Assembly: GCF_002198715.1 (NCBI RefSeq)
Contig: NZ_MWLK01000038.1
Span: forward strand, 1-64,000
Source: Rhodomicrobium sp. R_RK_3
Lineage (GTDB): Bacteria; Pseudomonadota; Alphaproteobacteria; Rhizobiales; Rhodomicrobiaceae
Length of the DNA: 64,000 bases
Direction: 5' to 3'
Shown here: positions 31,308 through 40,069 of the stretch, piece after piece
How the letters are laid out: each line of letters begins with the position of its first letter
Position numbering within the stretch: the stretch's first letter is position 1
The notes under the pieces: generated by a model
The model's database searches: none
What the model was told of the DNA's origin: nothing
Seen by the model: the letters and a program-made list of their open reading frames with translations, nothing else
Position numbers and translations under genes: made by a program

Positions 31308-34300
31308 GTTGTCTGTCCTTCAGGTAAATCGCCGATCTCCTCGGGCGGCTTGGCTTCGAACCGGCCGATGAGCGAGTAGAGATAGGGGACGAAGAGCAAG
31401 GTCGTGATCGTGCCGACGATGACGCCGCCGATCACCGCCCGGGCGAGAACCGCGTTCTGCTCCTCGCCGGGAGCGCCGAGCGCCATCGGGATCATGCCGA
31501 CGATCATGGCGCCCGCCGTCATTAGGACGGGGCGGATTCTGGTGCGTCCGGCCTGCAGGGCGGCATCGAAGGCGCTCGCCCCTTGCTGGCGCAATTCGCG
31601 GGCGAAGGAGACGAGCAGGATCGAATTGGCCGAGGCGACGCCGATCGACATGATCGCCCCCATCAGCGATGGGACGCTGAGCGCGGTGCCGGTGACCAAC
31701 AGCATCAGCAGAATGCCGGCGCCGGCTCCCGGAAGCGCCAGGATCACCGCGAGCGGGTCGAGGAAGCTCTGGAAGTTCACCACCATCAGCAGGTAGACGA
31801 AGACCGCCGCGAAGATCAGGCCGATGGTCAGCTCGGCGAAGGCGAGGTTCATGCTCTCGATCTGTCCGCGCACGACGAAGCGGTTGCCCGGCTTCAATTG
31901 CGGCTGCAACTCGGCAACGATCTGGTTCACCGATTTGGCGACGGCGCCCAGATCGCTGTCCTGGGTGCTGGCATAGACGTCGTAGACTTGCTGGATGTTC
32001 GACTGATTGTAGACCGACTGCACCGGGCGCCGTTCCATCGTGGCGACATTGCTCAAGGGATTGGGAATCGGGATCGGCGAGGAGGCATCGGGCGTGGTGC
32101 TGGCGAGCGGCGTGTTGTTGAGCTCGTCGAGGCTGCTGATCCGGTATTCGGGCGTCTGCACCGCGAGATAATACGGCGTGCCATTGGCCGGATCGGTCCA
32201 GAAATTCGGCGAGACCTGTTCGGACGAGCTCAGGCTCGTATTGAGGTCGCTGACCACGGCGTTGACGTTCAGGCCGAGCTGCTGGGCGCGCAAGCGGTCG
32301 ATATTGTAATAAAGCGAGGGCGCGTCGAGCTCCTGCTGCAGATGCACGTCGACGAGGCCGGGAACCGCCGCCATCTTCTGCTGGAGCTGCTTGGCGAGCT
32401 TCTTATTGCCTTCCGCGTCATAGCCGACGATCTGGATGTCGAGCTGGGACGGCACGCCGAAATTCAGGATCTGGGTGACGAGGTCCGCCGGCTGAAAATA
32501 GAAGATCAGGTCCGGGAACGCCTTGGTCAGCTCGCGCCGGAGCCGCTTGACATATTCGGCCGTCGGCCGGTGGCCCTCCTTCAGCGAAATCAGGATCTGC
32601 CCGTCATTGACGCCGATGGTGGTGCCGTCGGTGAAGGCAAGGTTATAGGTCCGGGCGGGAAGGCCGATATTGTCCAGGATCAGGCCGAGATCCTTCTTGG
32701 GGATCTGCGTGCGGATCTTGTCCTCGACCTTCTGGAAAATCGCCTCGGTGGTCTCGATCCGGGTCCGCGCCGGCGCCCGGACGTGGAGCTGGATCAGCCC
32801 GCCATCGACCTGCGGGAAGAAATCGGTGCCGACCGTGTAGGCCATGGCCACCGCCCCGGCGATGACGCAGGCTGCCACCAGCGGCATGATGATGTGCCGG
32901 CGCAGCAGCCCCGACAGCACCCAGCCATAGCCATCGCGGAAGCGGTCGAAGGCGCGGTTGAAGCGGTCGTGGAACCGGCTCATCACACTGGTCTGGCCGG
33001 CATCGTGGGCGGCCTGCTCGCCGCGCAGCAAGAGGCGGATGATGATCGGCGTCAGCGTTCGCGAGATCGTGTAGGACGCCAGCATCGCAAAGACCACGGC
33101 GAGTCCGAGCGGGGTGAACAGATAGCGCGCCGCCCCTTGCAGGAAGAATACCGAAACGAAGACGCTGCAGATGGCGAGCGTCGAAACCAGCGTGGGCAGT
33201 GCGATGCCGGCCGAGCCGTTCAGCACCGCCTGGTCGAACGGCATCTTCTCCTCGAACAGCCGGTAGGTGTTCTCGATGGCGACGGTGGAATCGTCGACCA
33301 GGATACCGACGGCCAGCGCCAGTCCTCCGAGCGTCATGGTGTTGATGGTCTGGCCGAGCGCCGAGAGCACGGCGAGCGAGGTCAGGATGGAGAGCGGGAT
33401 CGACACCATGACGATCAGAGTCGAGCGCCAGGAGCCGAGGAACAAAAGGATCATCAGCGCGGTCAGGCCGGCGGCGATGGCGCCTTCGCTGAGAACGCTG
33501 TCGATGGCTTGCTGGACGAAGACGGACTGGTCGAACAACAGGTCGATATTCATACCCGGCGGCGCGGCGGCCTTGATCTCGGGCAGAGCGGCCTTGACAC
33601 GGTTGACGACGTCGAGCGTCGAGGCGTCGCCGTTCTTGATGATGGTCAGCAGCACCGCGCGGCGCCCCTCCGAGCGGACGATGTTCTGCTGCACCGCCCA
33701 GCCGTCGCGCACATGCGCCACGTCGCTCAGCTTGACCGTGGTCGGCCCGACCTGACGCACCGGCATCTGGTTGAGCGCATCGATGGTCGGCGCCGATGTG
33801 TTGACGCTGACGATGTACTGCTTGTCGCCGATCTTCACGTCGCCCGATGGCAGCGTCAGGCTTTGCGCGTTGACCGCGTTGACGACGTCGCTCGGCGAGA
33901 TGCCGTTGGCGCGGAGCGCGGCCGGATCGAGATCCACCATGATCTGGCGGTATTTGCCGCCATAGGGCGTCGGCAGCGTGATGCCCTGGATCGGCGCCAG
34001 CGCCTGGCGCAGCCGGTAGATGCCGTAATCATAGAGCTGCTGCTCGTTCATCCGGTCGGAGGTGAGGCTGAGCTGGAGCACCGGCACGCTGGAGGCGTTG
34101 AACTGCACCACGATCGGCGGCTGGATGCCGGGCGGCAGCAGCGCCCGGATGGCGTTGCTCGCCGAGACGATCTGGGTGATGGCCAGATCGATATTCACAT
34201 TGGGCTGGAAATACACCTTGATGACGGAGATGCCCGAAAAGGTCTGCGCCTCCATGTTCTTGATGTCGTTGACGTTGGCGCTGATGGCATATTGGCTGTA

Positions 34301-34495
34301 GGTGGTGACGCGGGCGTCCATCTCTTTCGGGGTGAGGCCGGTCTCCTGCCAGATGATGGTGACGACGGGGATGTTGATGCTGGGAAAGATGTCCTTCGGC
34401 GTGTTCAGGATGGAGCTGATGCCCATGAACAGCATCGCTAGCGCCATCACGTAGAATGTGTGCGGATAGCGCAATGCAAACCGGACGAGGCCCAT
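31304..34495 (-). CDS. RND family efflux transporter permease
   Basis: A 1063-aa inner-membrane proton-driven pump of the AcrB/MexF superfamily. It has the N-terminal helix (FALRYPHTFYVMALAMLF), the large periplasmic loops (SNAIRALLPPGIQPPIVVQF), and helix 4 GGLALAVGILVDDSTVAIEN, whose Asp pair carries protons. The duplicated second half includes LMGAIMSIGVASANSILLVS. The length is normal for the family. It is the first gene of a two-gene operon with the adaptor. The substrate cannot be read from sequence. Upstream 34496-34766 contains no gene I can support. Confidence 0.94.
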   Translation of the reverse strand: MGLVRFALRYPHTFYVMALAMLFMGISSILNTPKDIFPSINIPVVTIIWQETGLTPKEMDARVTTYSQYAISANVNDIKNMEAQTFSGISVIKVYFQPNVNIDLAITQIVSASNAIRALLPPGIQPPIVVQFNASSVPVLQLSLTSDRMNEQQLYDYGIYRLRQALAPIQGITLPTPYGGKYRQIMVDLDPAALRANGISPSDVVNAVNAQSLTLPSGDVKIGDKQYIVSVNTSAPTIDALNQMPVRQVGPTTVKLSDVAHVRDGWAVQQNIVRSEGRRAVLLTIIKNGDASTLDVVNRVKAALPEIKAAAPPGMNIDLLFDQSVFVQQAIDSVLSEGAIAAGLTALMILLFLGSWRSTLIVMVSIPLSILTSLAVLSALGQTINTMTLGGLALAVGILVDDSTVAIENTYRLFEEKMPFDQAVLNGSAGIALPTLVSTLAICSVFVSVFFLQGAARYLFTPLGLAVVFAMLASYTISRTLTPIIIRLLLRGEQAAHDAGQTSVMSRFHDRFNRAFDRFRDGYGWVLSGLLRRHIIMPLVAACVIAGAVAMAYTVGTDFFPQVDGGLIQLHVRAPARTRIETTEAIFQKVEDKIRTQIPKKDLGLILDNIGLPARTYNLAFTDGTTIGVNDGQILISLKEGHRPTAEYVKRLRRELTKAFPDLIFYFQPADLVTQILNFGVPSQLDIQIVGYDAEGNKKLAKQLQQKMAAVPGLVDVHLQQELDAPSLYYNIDRLRAQQLGLNVNAVVSDLNTSLSSSEQVSPNFWTDPANGTPYYLAVQTPEYRISSLDELNNTPLASTTPDASSPIPIPNPLSNVATMERRPVQSVYNQSNIQQVYDVYASTQDSDLGAVAKSVNQIVAELQPQLKPGNRFVVRGQIESMNLAFAELTIGLIFAAVFVYLLMVVNFQSFLDPLAVILALPGAGAGILLMLLVTGTALSVPSLMGAIMSIGVASANSILLVSFARELRQQGASAFDAALQAGRTRIRPVLMTAGAMIVGMIPMALGAPGEEQNAVLARAVIGGVIVGTITTLLFVPYLYSLIGRFEAKPPEEIGDLPEGQTT

Positions 34496-34766
34496 CAGTC
34501 AGCTCCAACATGGCACCGGCAGGGGCGCCAGGGGCGTCACCTGCTTTGGAAGACGATCACTTTGGGCAATTTGGCGCGGCCGAAGCCCCGCGATGCTCGG
34601 CTTGCGCCGGCGGAATAGCTAGCCCTGTCGTCACCGGGATAAGGGAGGGAGTGGGGCAGGGCGCTTGTCCGGATTTGCAGCGTTTAGGGCAATCTTGCTG
34701 CAATGCGGCGTGAGCCTTTGGCTGCGACGTTTTGTCTCTTAAAAACAAAGTCTTGTGCGATAAAGC

Positions 34767-35023
34767 TCAGCCTGGTCGCGCGCCGAGCTGGCGCTCGAAG
34801 GCCAGCGCCTCCTCCTCGATCCGCTCGGCATTGGCCAGCACCGCCGCGCCTTCGTCGGTCAGTACCAAGCCTTTTCCGGTGCGCTGAAACAGCGTCTGGC
34901 CGACCGCCCGCTCCAGCGCCGCAGACGCCGCCCCATGGTCGGCTGGCACAATTTCCGCGCTGCCGCGCCGAGAGTGCCTTCCCGGGCAATGGCGAGGAAA
35001 ATCCGGAAATCGCTCGATTCCAT
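34767..35023 (-). pseudogene. decayed LysR-type regulator (N-terminal fragment, frameshifted)
   Basis: One frame encodes MESSDFRIFLAIAREGTLG and AARKL, a typical LysR start. It loses two or three residues before QPTMGRRLR, then shifts frame by a missing base near 34928. The second frame continues ALERAVGQTLFQRTGKGL and VLTDEGAAVL, then stops after about 30 more residues. The 200-residue effector domain is absent. It is divergent from the quinone oxidoreductase gene, which it may once have regulated. A sequencing error could explain the frameshift but not the missing C-terminus. Confidence 0.75.
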
Positions 35024-35118
35024 CGCGCACCCATCCAAACGGAATGGAAATCGTGCAGTAACATTGGTTCGCAAACCAGTCTAAAAACGCGATCTGAAGG
35101 GCAGCATCGAGGGTCATT

Positions 35119-36123
35119 ATGCTTAGCGATGAATTGATGCAGGCGGCACTGCTGGAGGCCTATGGGGCGCCTCTGCGGCTGGCGCCATTTCCCCGCCCGC
35201 AAGCGGAGGCGGGACAGGTGCTGGTCAGGATCAGAACCAGCGGTGTCAATCCGCTGGACCTCAAGATCCAGGCCGGGGCGGCGGCCCACGCCAAGCAGCC
35301 CGCACCGGCCGTGCTGGGCATCGACATGGCGGGGATCGTCGAAGCGGTGGGCCCCGGCGTGACCGGCTTCAAGGCCGGCGATGCGGTCTACGGGATGACC
35401 GGCGGCGTCGGCGGCCTGCAAGGTTCGTTGGCGGCATTCGCCGCGGTGGATGCCCGCCTGCTGGCGGCCAAACCGGACGCGATCGGCTGGCGCGAGGCGG
35501 CGGCGCTGCCTTTGTCCTTCATCACCGCGTGGGAAGGGCTGGTCGACCGCGCGGGCGTCCAGGCTGGCCAGACGGTGCTGGTGCAGGGCGGCGCGGGCGG
35601 CGTCGGCCATATAGCGGTGCAGCTTGCGCGCGCCTTGGGGGCGAAGGTCTTCGCCGTCGATTCCGCCGAGAAGGCGGGCTTCCTCGCGCGCCTCGGTGCC
35701 AGCGCGATCGATCGCGCCAGGATGGTCGCGGATTATGTCGACGAGCATACTGGCGGGCGAGGGTTCGACATCGTCTACGACACGGTCGGCGGGGCGGTGC
35801 TGGATGCCTCGTTCCAGGCGGTGCGCCGCTTCGGCCATGTGGTGAGCTGCCTCGGCTGGGGCACGCACGCGCTCGCCCCGCTCTCCTTCCGCGCCGCGAC
35901 CTATTCCGGCGTCTTCACCCTGCTGCCGCTGCTGACCGGCGAGGGCCGCGAGCACTTTGGCGAGATCATGCGCGAAGCGACCCGCCTGGTCGAAGCCGGC
36001 GGGATCGTGCCGCAGCTCGATCCCCGCCGTTTCACCTTGCAAACCGTCGAGCAGGCTTATGACGCCATCAGGGCGCGCTCGGCCACCGGCAAGCTCGTCA
36101 TCGATATCGGCGCGCCCGGCTAG
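35119..36123 (+). CDS. zinc-free NADPH:quinone oxidoreductase (MDR family)
   Basis: A 334-aa medium-chain reductase of the QOR branch. It has VRIRTSGVNPLDLKIQAG, GIDMAGIVEAVGPGV, the nucleotide motif VLVQGGAGGVGHIAVQLARA and a late ARSATGKLVIDI tail. The catalytic-zinc cysteine and structural-zinc lobe are missing, as expected for this branch. It probably reduces quinones or activated alkenes using NADPH. ATG 35119 has GAGGG upstream; ATG 35137 (MQAALLEAYG) would also give a full domain. Its stop overlaps the convergent aldehyde oxidoreductase gene by 4 bp. Confidence 0.92.
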   Translation: MLSDELMQAALLEAYGAPLRLAPFPRPQAEAGQVLVRIRTSGVNPLDLKIQAGAAAHAKQPAPAVLGIDMAGIVEAVGPGVTGFKAGDAVYGMTGGVGGLQGSLAAFAAVDARLLAAKPDAIGWREAAALPLSFITAWEGLVDRAGVQAGQTVLVQGGAGGVGHIAVQLARALGAKVFAVDSAEKAGFLARLGASAIDRARMVADYVDEHTGGRGFDIVYDTVGGAVLDASFQAVRRFGHVVSCLGWGTHALAPLSFRAATYSGVFTLLPLLTGEGREHFGEIMREATRLVEAGGIVPQLDPRRFTLQTVEQAYDAIRARSATGKLVIDIGAPG

Positions 36124-38333
36124 TCACGGCGCAGCTTGTCGATGGTGATCGGCAGGTCGCGGACACGCTTTCCCGTGGCGTGATAGACGGCATTGGCGAT
36201 GGCCGCCGCGACGCCGACAATGCCGATCTCGCCGACGCCCTTGATGCCCATCGGGTTGATGGTGGCGTCCGGCTCGTCGACGAAGAAGCAGTTGATGTCG
36301 TAAATGTCGGCATTCACCGGCATATGATACTCGCCCAGATTGGCGTTCATGATGCGGCCGAAGCGGTGATCGGTCAGCGTCTCCTCGTGCAGCGCCATGC
36401 CGATGCCCCAGACCACCCCGCCCAGGAGCTGGCTATGCGCCGTCTTGGTGTTGAGGATGCGCCCCGCCGCGGCCGCACTGACCACCCGCGTGACACGGAT
36501 GACGCCGATCTGCTCGTCCACCCTCACCTCGACGAAGACCGCCGAATGGGTGTTGCGCGCATATTTGCCGTCGTCCTTGACCGGCGCGGCGGCTTTCTGG
36601 TCGATGCGGTCCAGCTTGCCGGCGCGCATCACATCGGCGATCGGGATCGCGCGCGAGGCGTCCTTCTTGCTGACGATCTTGCCGTCCGCGAGCATGACGT
36701 CCTTCGGCTTGGCGTCCGCGAGCGGCGAATCCGGCATTGTCTTGGTCACGCCGAGCAGCGTCTTGCGGATGGCCTCGGCGGTCGTGGCGATGGAGTTGGC
36801 GACCGAGGCCGCAAGCCATGACCCGCCCTCGACCGGGGATTCCGACAGGGTCGAATCGCCGAGCTTGATGCTGACATTATCGATCGGCAGGCCGAGCATG
36901 TCGGCGGCGACCTGGGCCATGATGGTATAGGTGCCGGTGCCGATGTCGGAGGTGGCGGAACTGACTTCGGCATGTCCGTTGGCCGTCATCACGATGCGGA
37001 CGGTGAGCGGCATTTGCAGCGCTTCCCAGACGCCCGTCGCCATGCCCCATCCCACCAGTTCGCTGCCGTCGCGCATCGAGCGCGGCTCGGGGTTCCGCTT
37101 CTCCCAGCCGAAAGCCGCCGCGCCCTGGCGGTAGCATTCGCGCAGCTTCTTGCTGCTATAGGGTCGGTCGGCATTTTGCTCGCGGTCCGAATAGGTGACG
37201 AAGCGGAGCTGCAACGGGTCCATCTTCAGCGCGACGGCCAGCTCGTCCATGGCGCATTCGAGCGCGTAGACGCCGGAGGCGGCGCCAGGGGCGCGCATGT
37301 CGCTCGGCGTTGAGACGTCGAGCTTGGCCAGCTTGTGACTGTAGCGGGTATTGCCGCATTTATAGAGCTGGTCCGCCCAGGCGACGTCGTTGCGGTTGAA
37401 GTCCTCATATTCGGAGGTCTGGGCGATGGCCTCGTGCATGACGGCCTCCAGCGGACCGAGCGCCTTCGCCCCGAGCGCCAGATGCTCGATGGTCGCCGGG
37501 CGGTAGCTGAGCCCGTACATTTGCGGGCGCGTCAGCACGAGGCGCACCGAGCGCTCGAGCGCCCGCGCCGCGATCACCGCCAGCGCCACCTGAAATTGCG
37601 GCCGCAGGCCCGAGCCGAACGCGCCGCCGACATAGGGCGACACCACCTTCAAATCGTCCGGCTTCATGCCGAAGACGCTGACGAGATAGCGCTGCACATT
37701 CTGCACGCCCTGCGTCTTGTCGTAGACGGTCAGCTTGCCGTCGCCTTCCCAGGTGACGGTGGTGGCGAACAGCTCCATCGGGTTGTGATACTCGGTCGGG
37801 ATGAAATAGTCGGCTTCGTGGCGCACTTCGGCCGCGGCGAAAGCCGCCTCGGCGTCGCCCCGCGGCCGCGACGGCCGCTCGACTTCATGCGCCGTGTCGC
37901 GCTGCTCGAGCAGATCGGTGACAAAGGGGTCTTCGATATATTCGACGCGCACCAGCGAGGCGGCGAAGCGCGCAATATCGGCATCCGCCGCCACCACTAC
38001 GGCGACGGGCTGCCCGTTGAACTTGATCTCATCGTCATAGAGCGGCCGATAGGGCGAGCCCTCGGCGGCCACATCGTCCTTGTAGGCTTTGTCGCGGCTC
38101 GCCATCGTCGGACGGTTCTTGTGGGTGATGACGTCGATCACGCCGGCGACGCGCATGGCCTCGCTGGCGTCGATCTTGGCGATGCGCCCCTTGGTGATGG
38201 TCGAGGTCACGAGGCTGGCGTGAGCGAGGCCGGGCGCATTGAACTCGGCGGCGTATTTCGCCGCGCCGGTCACTTTGGCGTGGCCGTCGATGCGCGAGGT
38301 CGGGGTGCCGATATAAGCTGCCATGGCGGTCAC
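36120..38333 (-). CDS. paoC: molybdopterin-binding subunit of a PaoC-like aldehyde oxidoreductase
   Basis: A 737-aa xanthine-oxidase family catalytic subunit that binds the molybdenum cofactor. It has RIDGHAKVTGAAKYAAEF, the cofactor-binding VSPYVGGAFGSGLRPQ, RAPGAASGVYALECAMDELA, SPVEGGSWLAASVANSI and the active-site Glu702 in GVGEIGIVG. The length matches PaoC rather than the larger xanthine dehydrogenases. It overlaps the FAD-subunit gene by 4 bp. The substrate is probably aromatic or aliphatic aldehydes, by family inference. No dedicated XdhC/PaoD chaperone is present next to it. Confidence 0.93.
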   Translation of the reverse strand: MTAMAAYIGTPTSRIDGHAKVTGAAKYAAEFNAPGLAHASLVTSTITKGRIAKIDASEAMRVAGVIDVITHKNRPTMASRDKAYKDDVAAEGSPYRPLYDDEIKFNGQPVAVVVAADADIARFAASLVRVEYIEDPFVTDLLEQRDTAHEVERPSRPRGDAEAAFAAAEVRHEADYFIPTEYHNPMELFATTVTWEGDGKLTVYDKTQGVQNVQRYLVSVFGMKPDDLKVVSPYVGGAFGSGLRPQFQVALAVIAARALERSVRLVLTRPQMYGLSYRPATIEHLALGAKALGPLEAVMHEAIAQTSEYEDFNRNDVAWADQLYKCGNTRYSHKLAKLDVSTPSDMRAPGAASGVYALECAMDELAVALKMDPLQLRFVTYSDREQNADRPYSSKKLRECYRQGAAAFGWEKRNPEPRSMRDGSELVGWGMATGVWEALQMPLTVRIVMTANGHAEVSSATSDIGTGTYTIMAQVAADMLGLPIDNVSIKLGDSTLSESPVEGGSWLAASVANSIATTAEAIRKTLLGVTKTMPDSPLADAKPKDVMLADGKIVSKKDASRAIPIADVMRAGKLDRIDQKAAAPVKDDGKYARNTHSAVFVEVRVDEQIGVIRVTRVVSAAAAGRILNTKTAHSQLLGGVVWGIGMALHEETLTDHRFGRIMNANLGEYHMPVNADIYDINCFFVDEPDATINPMGIKGVGEIGIVGVAAAIANAVYHATGKRVRDLPITIDKLRRD

Positions 38334-39346
38334 CGGATCTTCTTGCTGGATTGCGATTGCGGCGTGCCGTTGGCCGCCTGGGTCAGCGTGCGGATGATGG
38401 CGCGCCGGGCGAGATCGATCTTGAAGGCATTATGCTCGAAGCCCTTGGCGCCACTCAGCACGATGTCCGCCGCCTTGGCGAAGCTGGCCTCATTGGCGGG
38501 CTGTCCGGCGAGCGCGGCTTCCGCCGCCTCGACCCGCCAGGGCTTGTGCGCGACGCCTCCGAGCGCCAGCCGTGCTTCCTTGACGGCCTCGCCGTCCATC
38601 TCCAGCGCGGCGGCGACCGAGACCAGCGCGAAGGCGTAGGACAGCCGGTCGCGGATCTTCAGATAGCTGTGATTCTTGGCGAAACCCTGAGGCGGAAGCT
38701 CGATGGCGGTGATGATTTCGTTCGGTTCGAGATTGTTGTCGCGCTCCGGCGTGTCGCCGGGCAGGCGGTGGAAGTCGGCGAAAGCCATGGTGCGCTCGCC
38801 CCCTGGCCCCATCACCCGCACCGTCGCCTCGAGTGCCGCGAGCGCGATGCTCATGTCGGAGGGATAGACGGCGATGCAGCTTTCGCTGGTGCCGAGAATG
38901 GCGTGCATGCGGTTGAGGCCCTCGATGGCCGAACAGCCGCTGCCCGGCTCGCGCTTATTGCAGGGCGTCGCGATGTCATAGAAGTAGTAGCAGCGCGTCC
39001 GCTGCATCAGGTTGCCGCCGGTCGAGGCCATGTTGCGCAATTGCTGCGAGGCGCCGGCCATGATGGCGCTGGCAAGCAGCGGATAGCGGCTCTCGACCAG
39101 CGGGTGATAGGCAAGGTCGGTGTTCGGCACCAGCGCGCCGATGCGCAGGCCGCCATCGGGAGTTTCCTCGACGCTCTTCAGCGGCAGGCGGGAAATGTCG
39201 ATCAGCCGGCTCGGCTGTTCGACGTCGCTCTTCATCAGGTCGAGCAGATTGGTGCCGCCGGCGATGAACCGCGCCCTCGGGTCGGCCGCGATCTGGCGCA
39301 CGGCGTCGGCCACTTCATTGGGGCGCGCATATTGGAAATTGATCAT
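38330..39346 (-). CDS. paoB: FAD-binding subunit of a PaoB-like aldehyde oxidoreductase
   Basis: A 338-aa flavin subunit. The FAD site FIAGGTNLLDLM is near residue 28 and ASTGGNLMQRTRC near 107. Cys119, Cys129, Cys138 and Cys157 (RCYYFYDIATPCNKREPGSG segment) lie where PaoB-type subunits hold an extra [4Fe-4S] cluster that ordinary xanthine dehydrogenases lack. ATG 39346 (MINFQYARPNE) overlaps the stop of the iron-sulfur subunit gene (ATGA); a longer frame upstream is only overlap with that gene. It moves electrons from the iron-sulfur subunit towards the acceptor. Confidence 0.92.
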   Translation of the reverse strand: MINFQYARPNEVADAVRQIAADPRARFIAGGTNLLDLMKSDVEQPSRLIDISRLPLKSVEETPDGGLRIGALVPNTDLAYHPLVESRYPLLASAIMAGASQQLRNMASTGGNLMQRTRCYYFYDIATPCNKREPGSGCSAIEGLNRMHAILGTSESCIAVYPSDMSIALAALEATVRVMGPGGERTMAFADFHRLPGDTPERDNNLEPNEIITAIELPPQGFAKNHSYLKIRDRLSYAFALVSVAAALEMDGEAVKEARLALGGVAHKPWRVEAAEAALAGQPANEASFAKAADIVLSGAKGFEHNAFKIDLARRAIIRTLTQAANGTPQSQSSKKIR

Positions 39347-39873
39347 GAATTGCCACCCATTGCGGACATGGCCTGCTGGATCGCGGCGACGATGTTGGGG
39401 TAGGCGCCGCAGCGGCAGATATTGCCGCTCATCAATTCGCGGATTTCCTCGGCCGTGTGCGCCTTGCCTTCGGCGAGCAGTCCCGCCGCCGAGCAGATCT
39501 GGCCCGGGGTGCAGTAGCCGCATTGGAAGGCGTCATGGTCGATGAAGGCCTGCTGCAGCGCATGCAGCTTGCCGTCGGCCATCAGGCCCTCGATGGTCGT
39601 CACCTCGGAGCCGTCCTTCATGACCGCCAGCGTCAGGCAGCTATTGACGCGGCGCCCGTCGACCAGAACGGTGCAGGCGCCGCACTGGCCGTGGTCGCAC
39701 CCCTTTTTCGTGCCGGTGAGGTCGAGAGTGTCGCGCAGAAGGTCGAGCAAACTCGTCCATGGCGCAATCTGGAGCTGCTTTAAGTCTCCATTGATCTTCA
39801 AGGAAACTTTGATTTTTGGGGGGGTGGGTATGGATTCGCTGATCGGCCGTGTTGCTTCGATCGTGCGCACCAT
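39343..39873 (-). CDS. paoA: [2Fe-2S] subunit of a PaoA-like aldehyde oxidoreductase
   Basis: A 176-aa subunit with two [2Fe-2S] clusters: Cys59, Cys64, Cys67 and Cys79 (GCDHGQCGACTVL), and Cys118, Cys121, Cys153 and Cys155 (CGYCTPGQICSA, CRCGAYPNI). E. coli PaoA carries a Tat signal, but ATG 39873 (MVRTIEATRPISE) with GGAGA upstream gives no signal peptide, so the complex is probably cytoplasmic here. A longer frame adds 92 residues of unlikely composition. It is the first gene of a three-gene overlapping operon. Confidence 0.92.
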   Translation of the reverse strand: MVRTIEATRPISESIPTPPKIKVSLKINGDLKQLQIAPWTSLLDLLRDTLDLTGTKKGCDHGQCGACTVLVDGRRVNSCLTLAVMKDGSEVTTIEGLMADGKLHALQQAFIDHDAFQCGYCTPGQICSAAGLLAEGKAHTAEEIRELMSGNICRCGAYPNIVAAIQQAMSAMGGNS

Positions 39874-40069
39874 TAGCGTTCTCCGCGTGATGACGAACTC
39901 ATCCGTGCCTTTTAGCTTCCGTCCGTTGCGCGAGGCTGGCGGAAGAGGCGGTGGACCATGGGAGCGCCGGTGAGAGAGGAACCCGGCTGGAGTACGGCCA
40001 TGGTTGGCTCTTGTCTGAACGCCAAGGTTGCGACGCGGTTCCGCCTGCGCGCCAAAGGCGCTGACGTCG

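Noticed and set aside
34767-35117. A possible intact 116-aa LysR-like regulator
   Set aside because: Its first 45 residues are out of frame with the real LysR start, which is in another frame, and the effector domain is absent; it is treated as a pseudogene.
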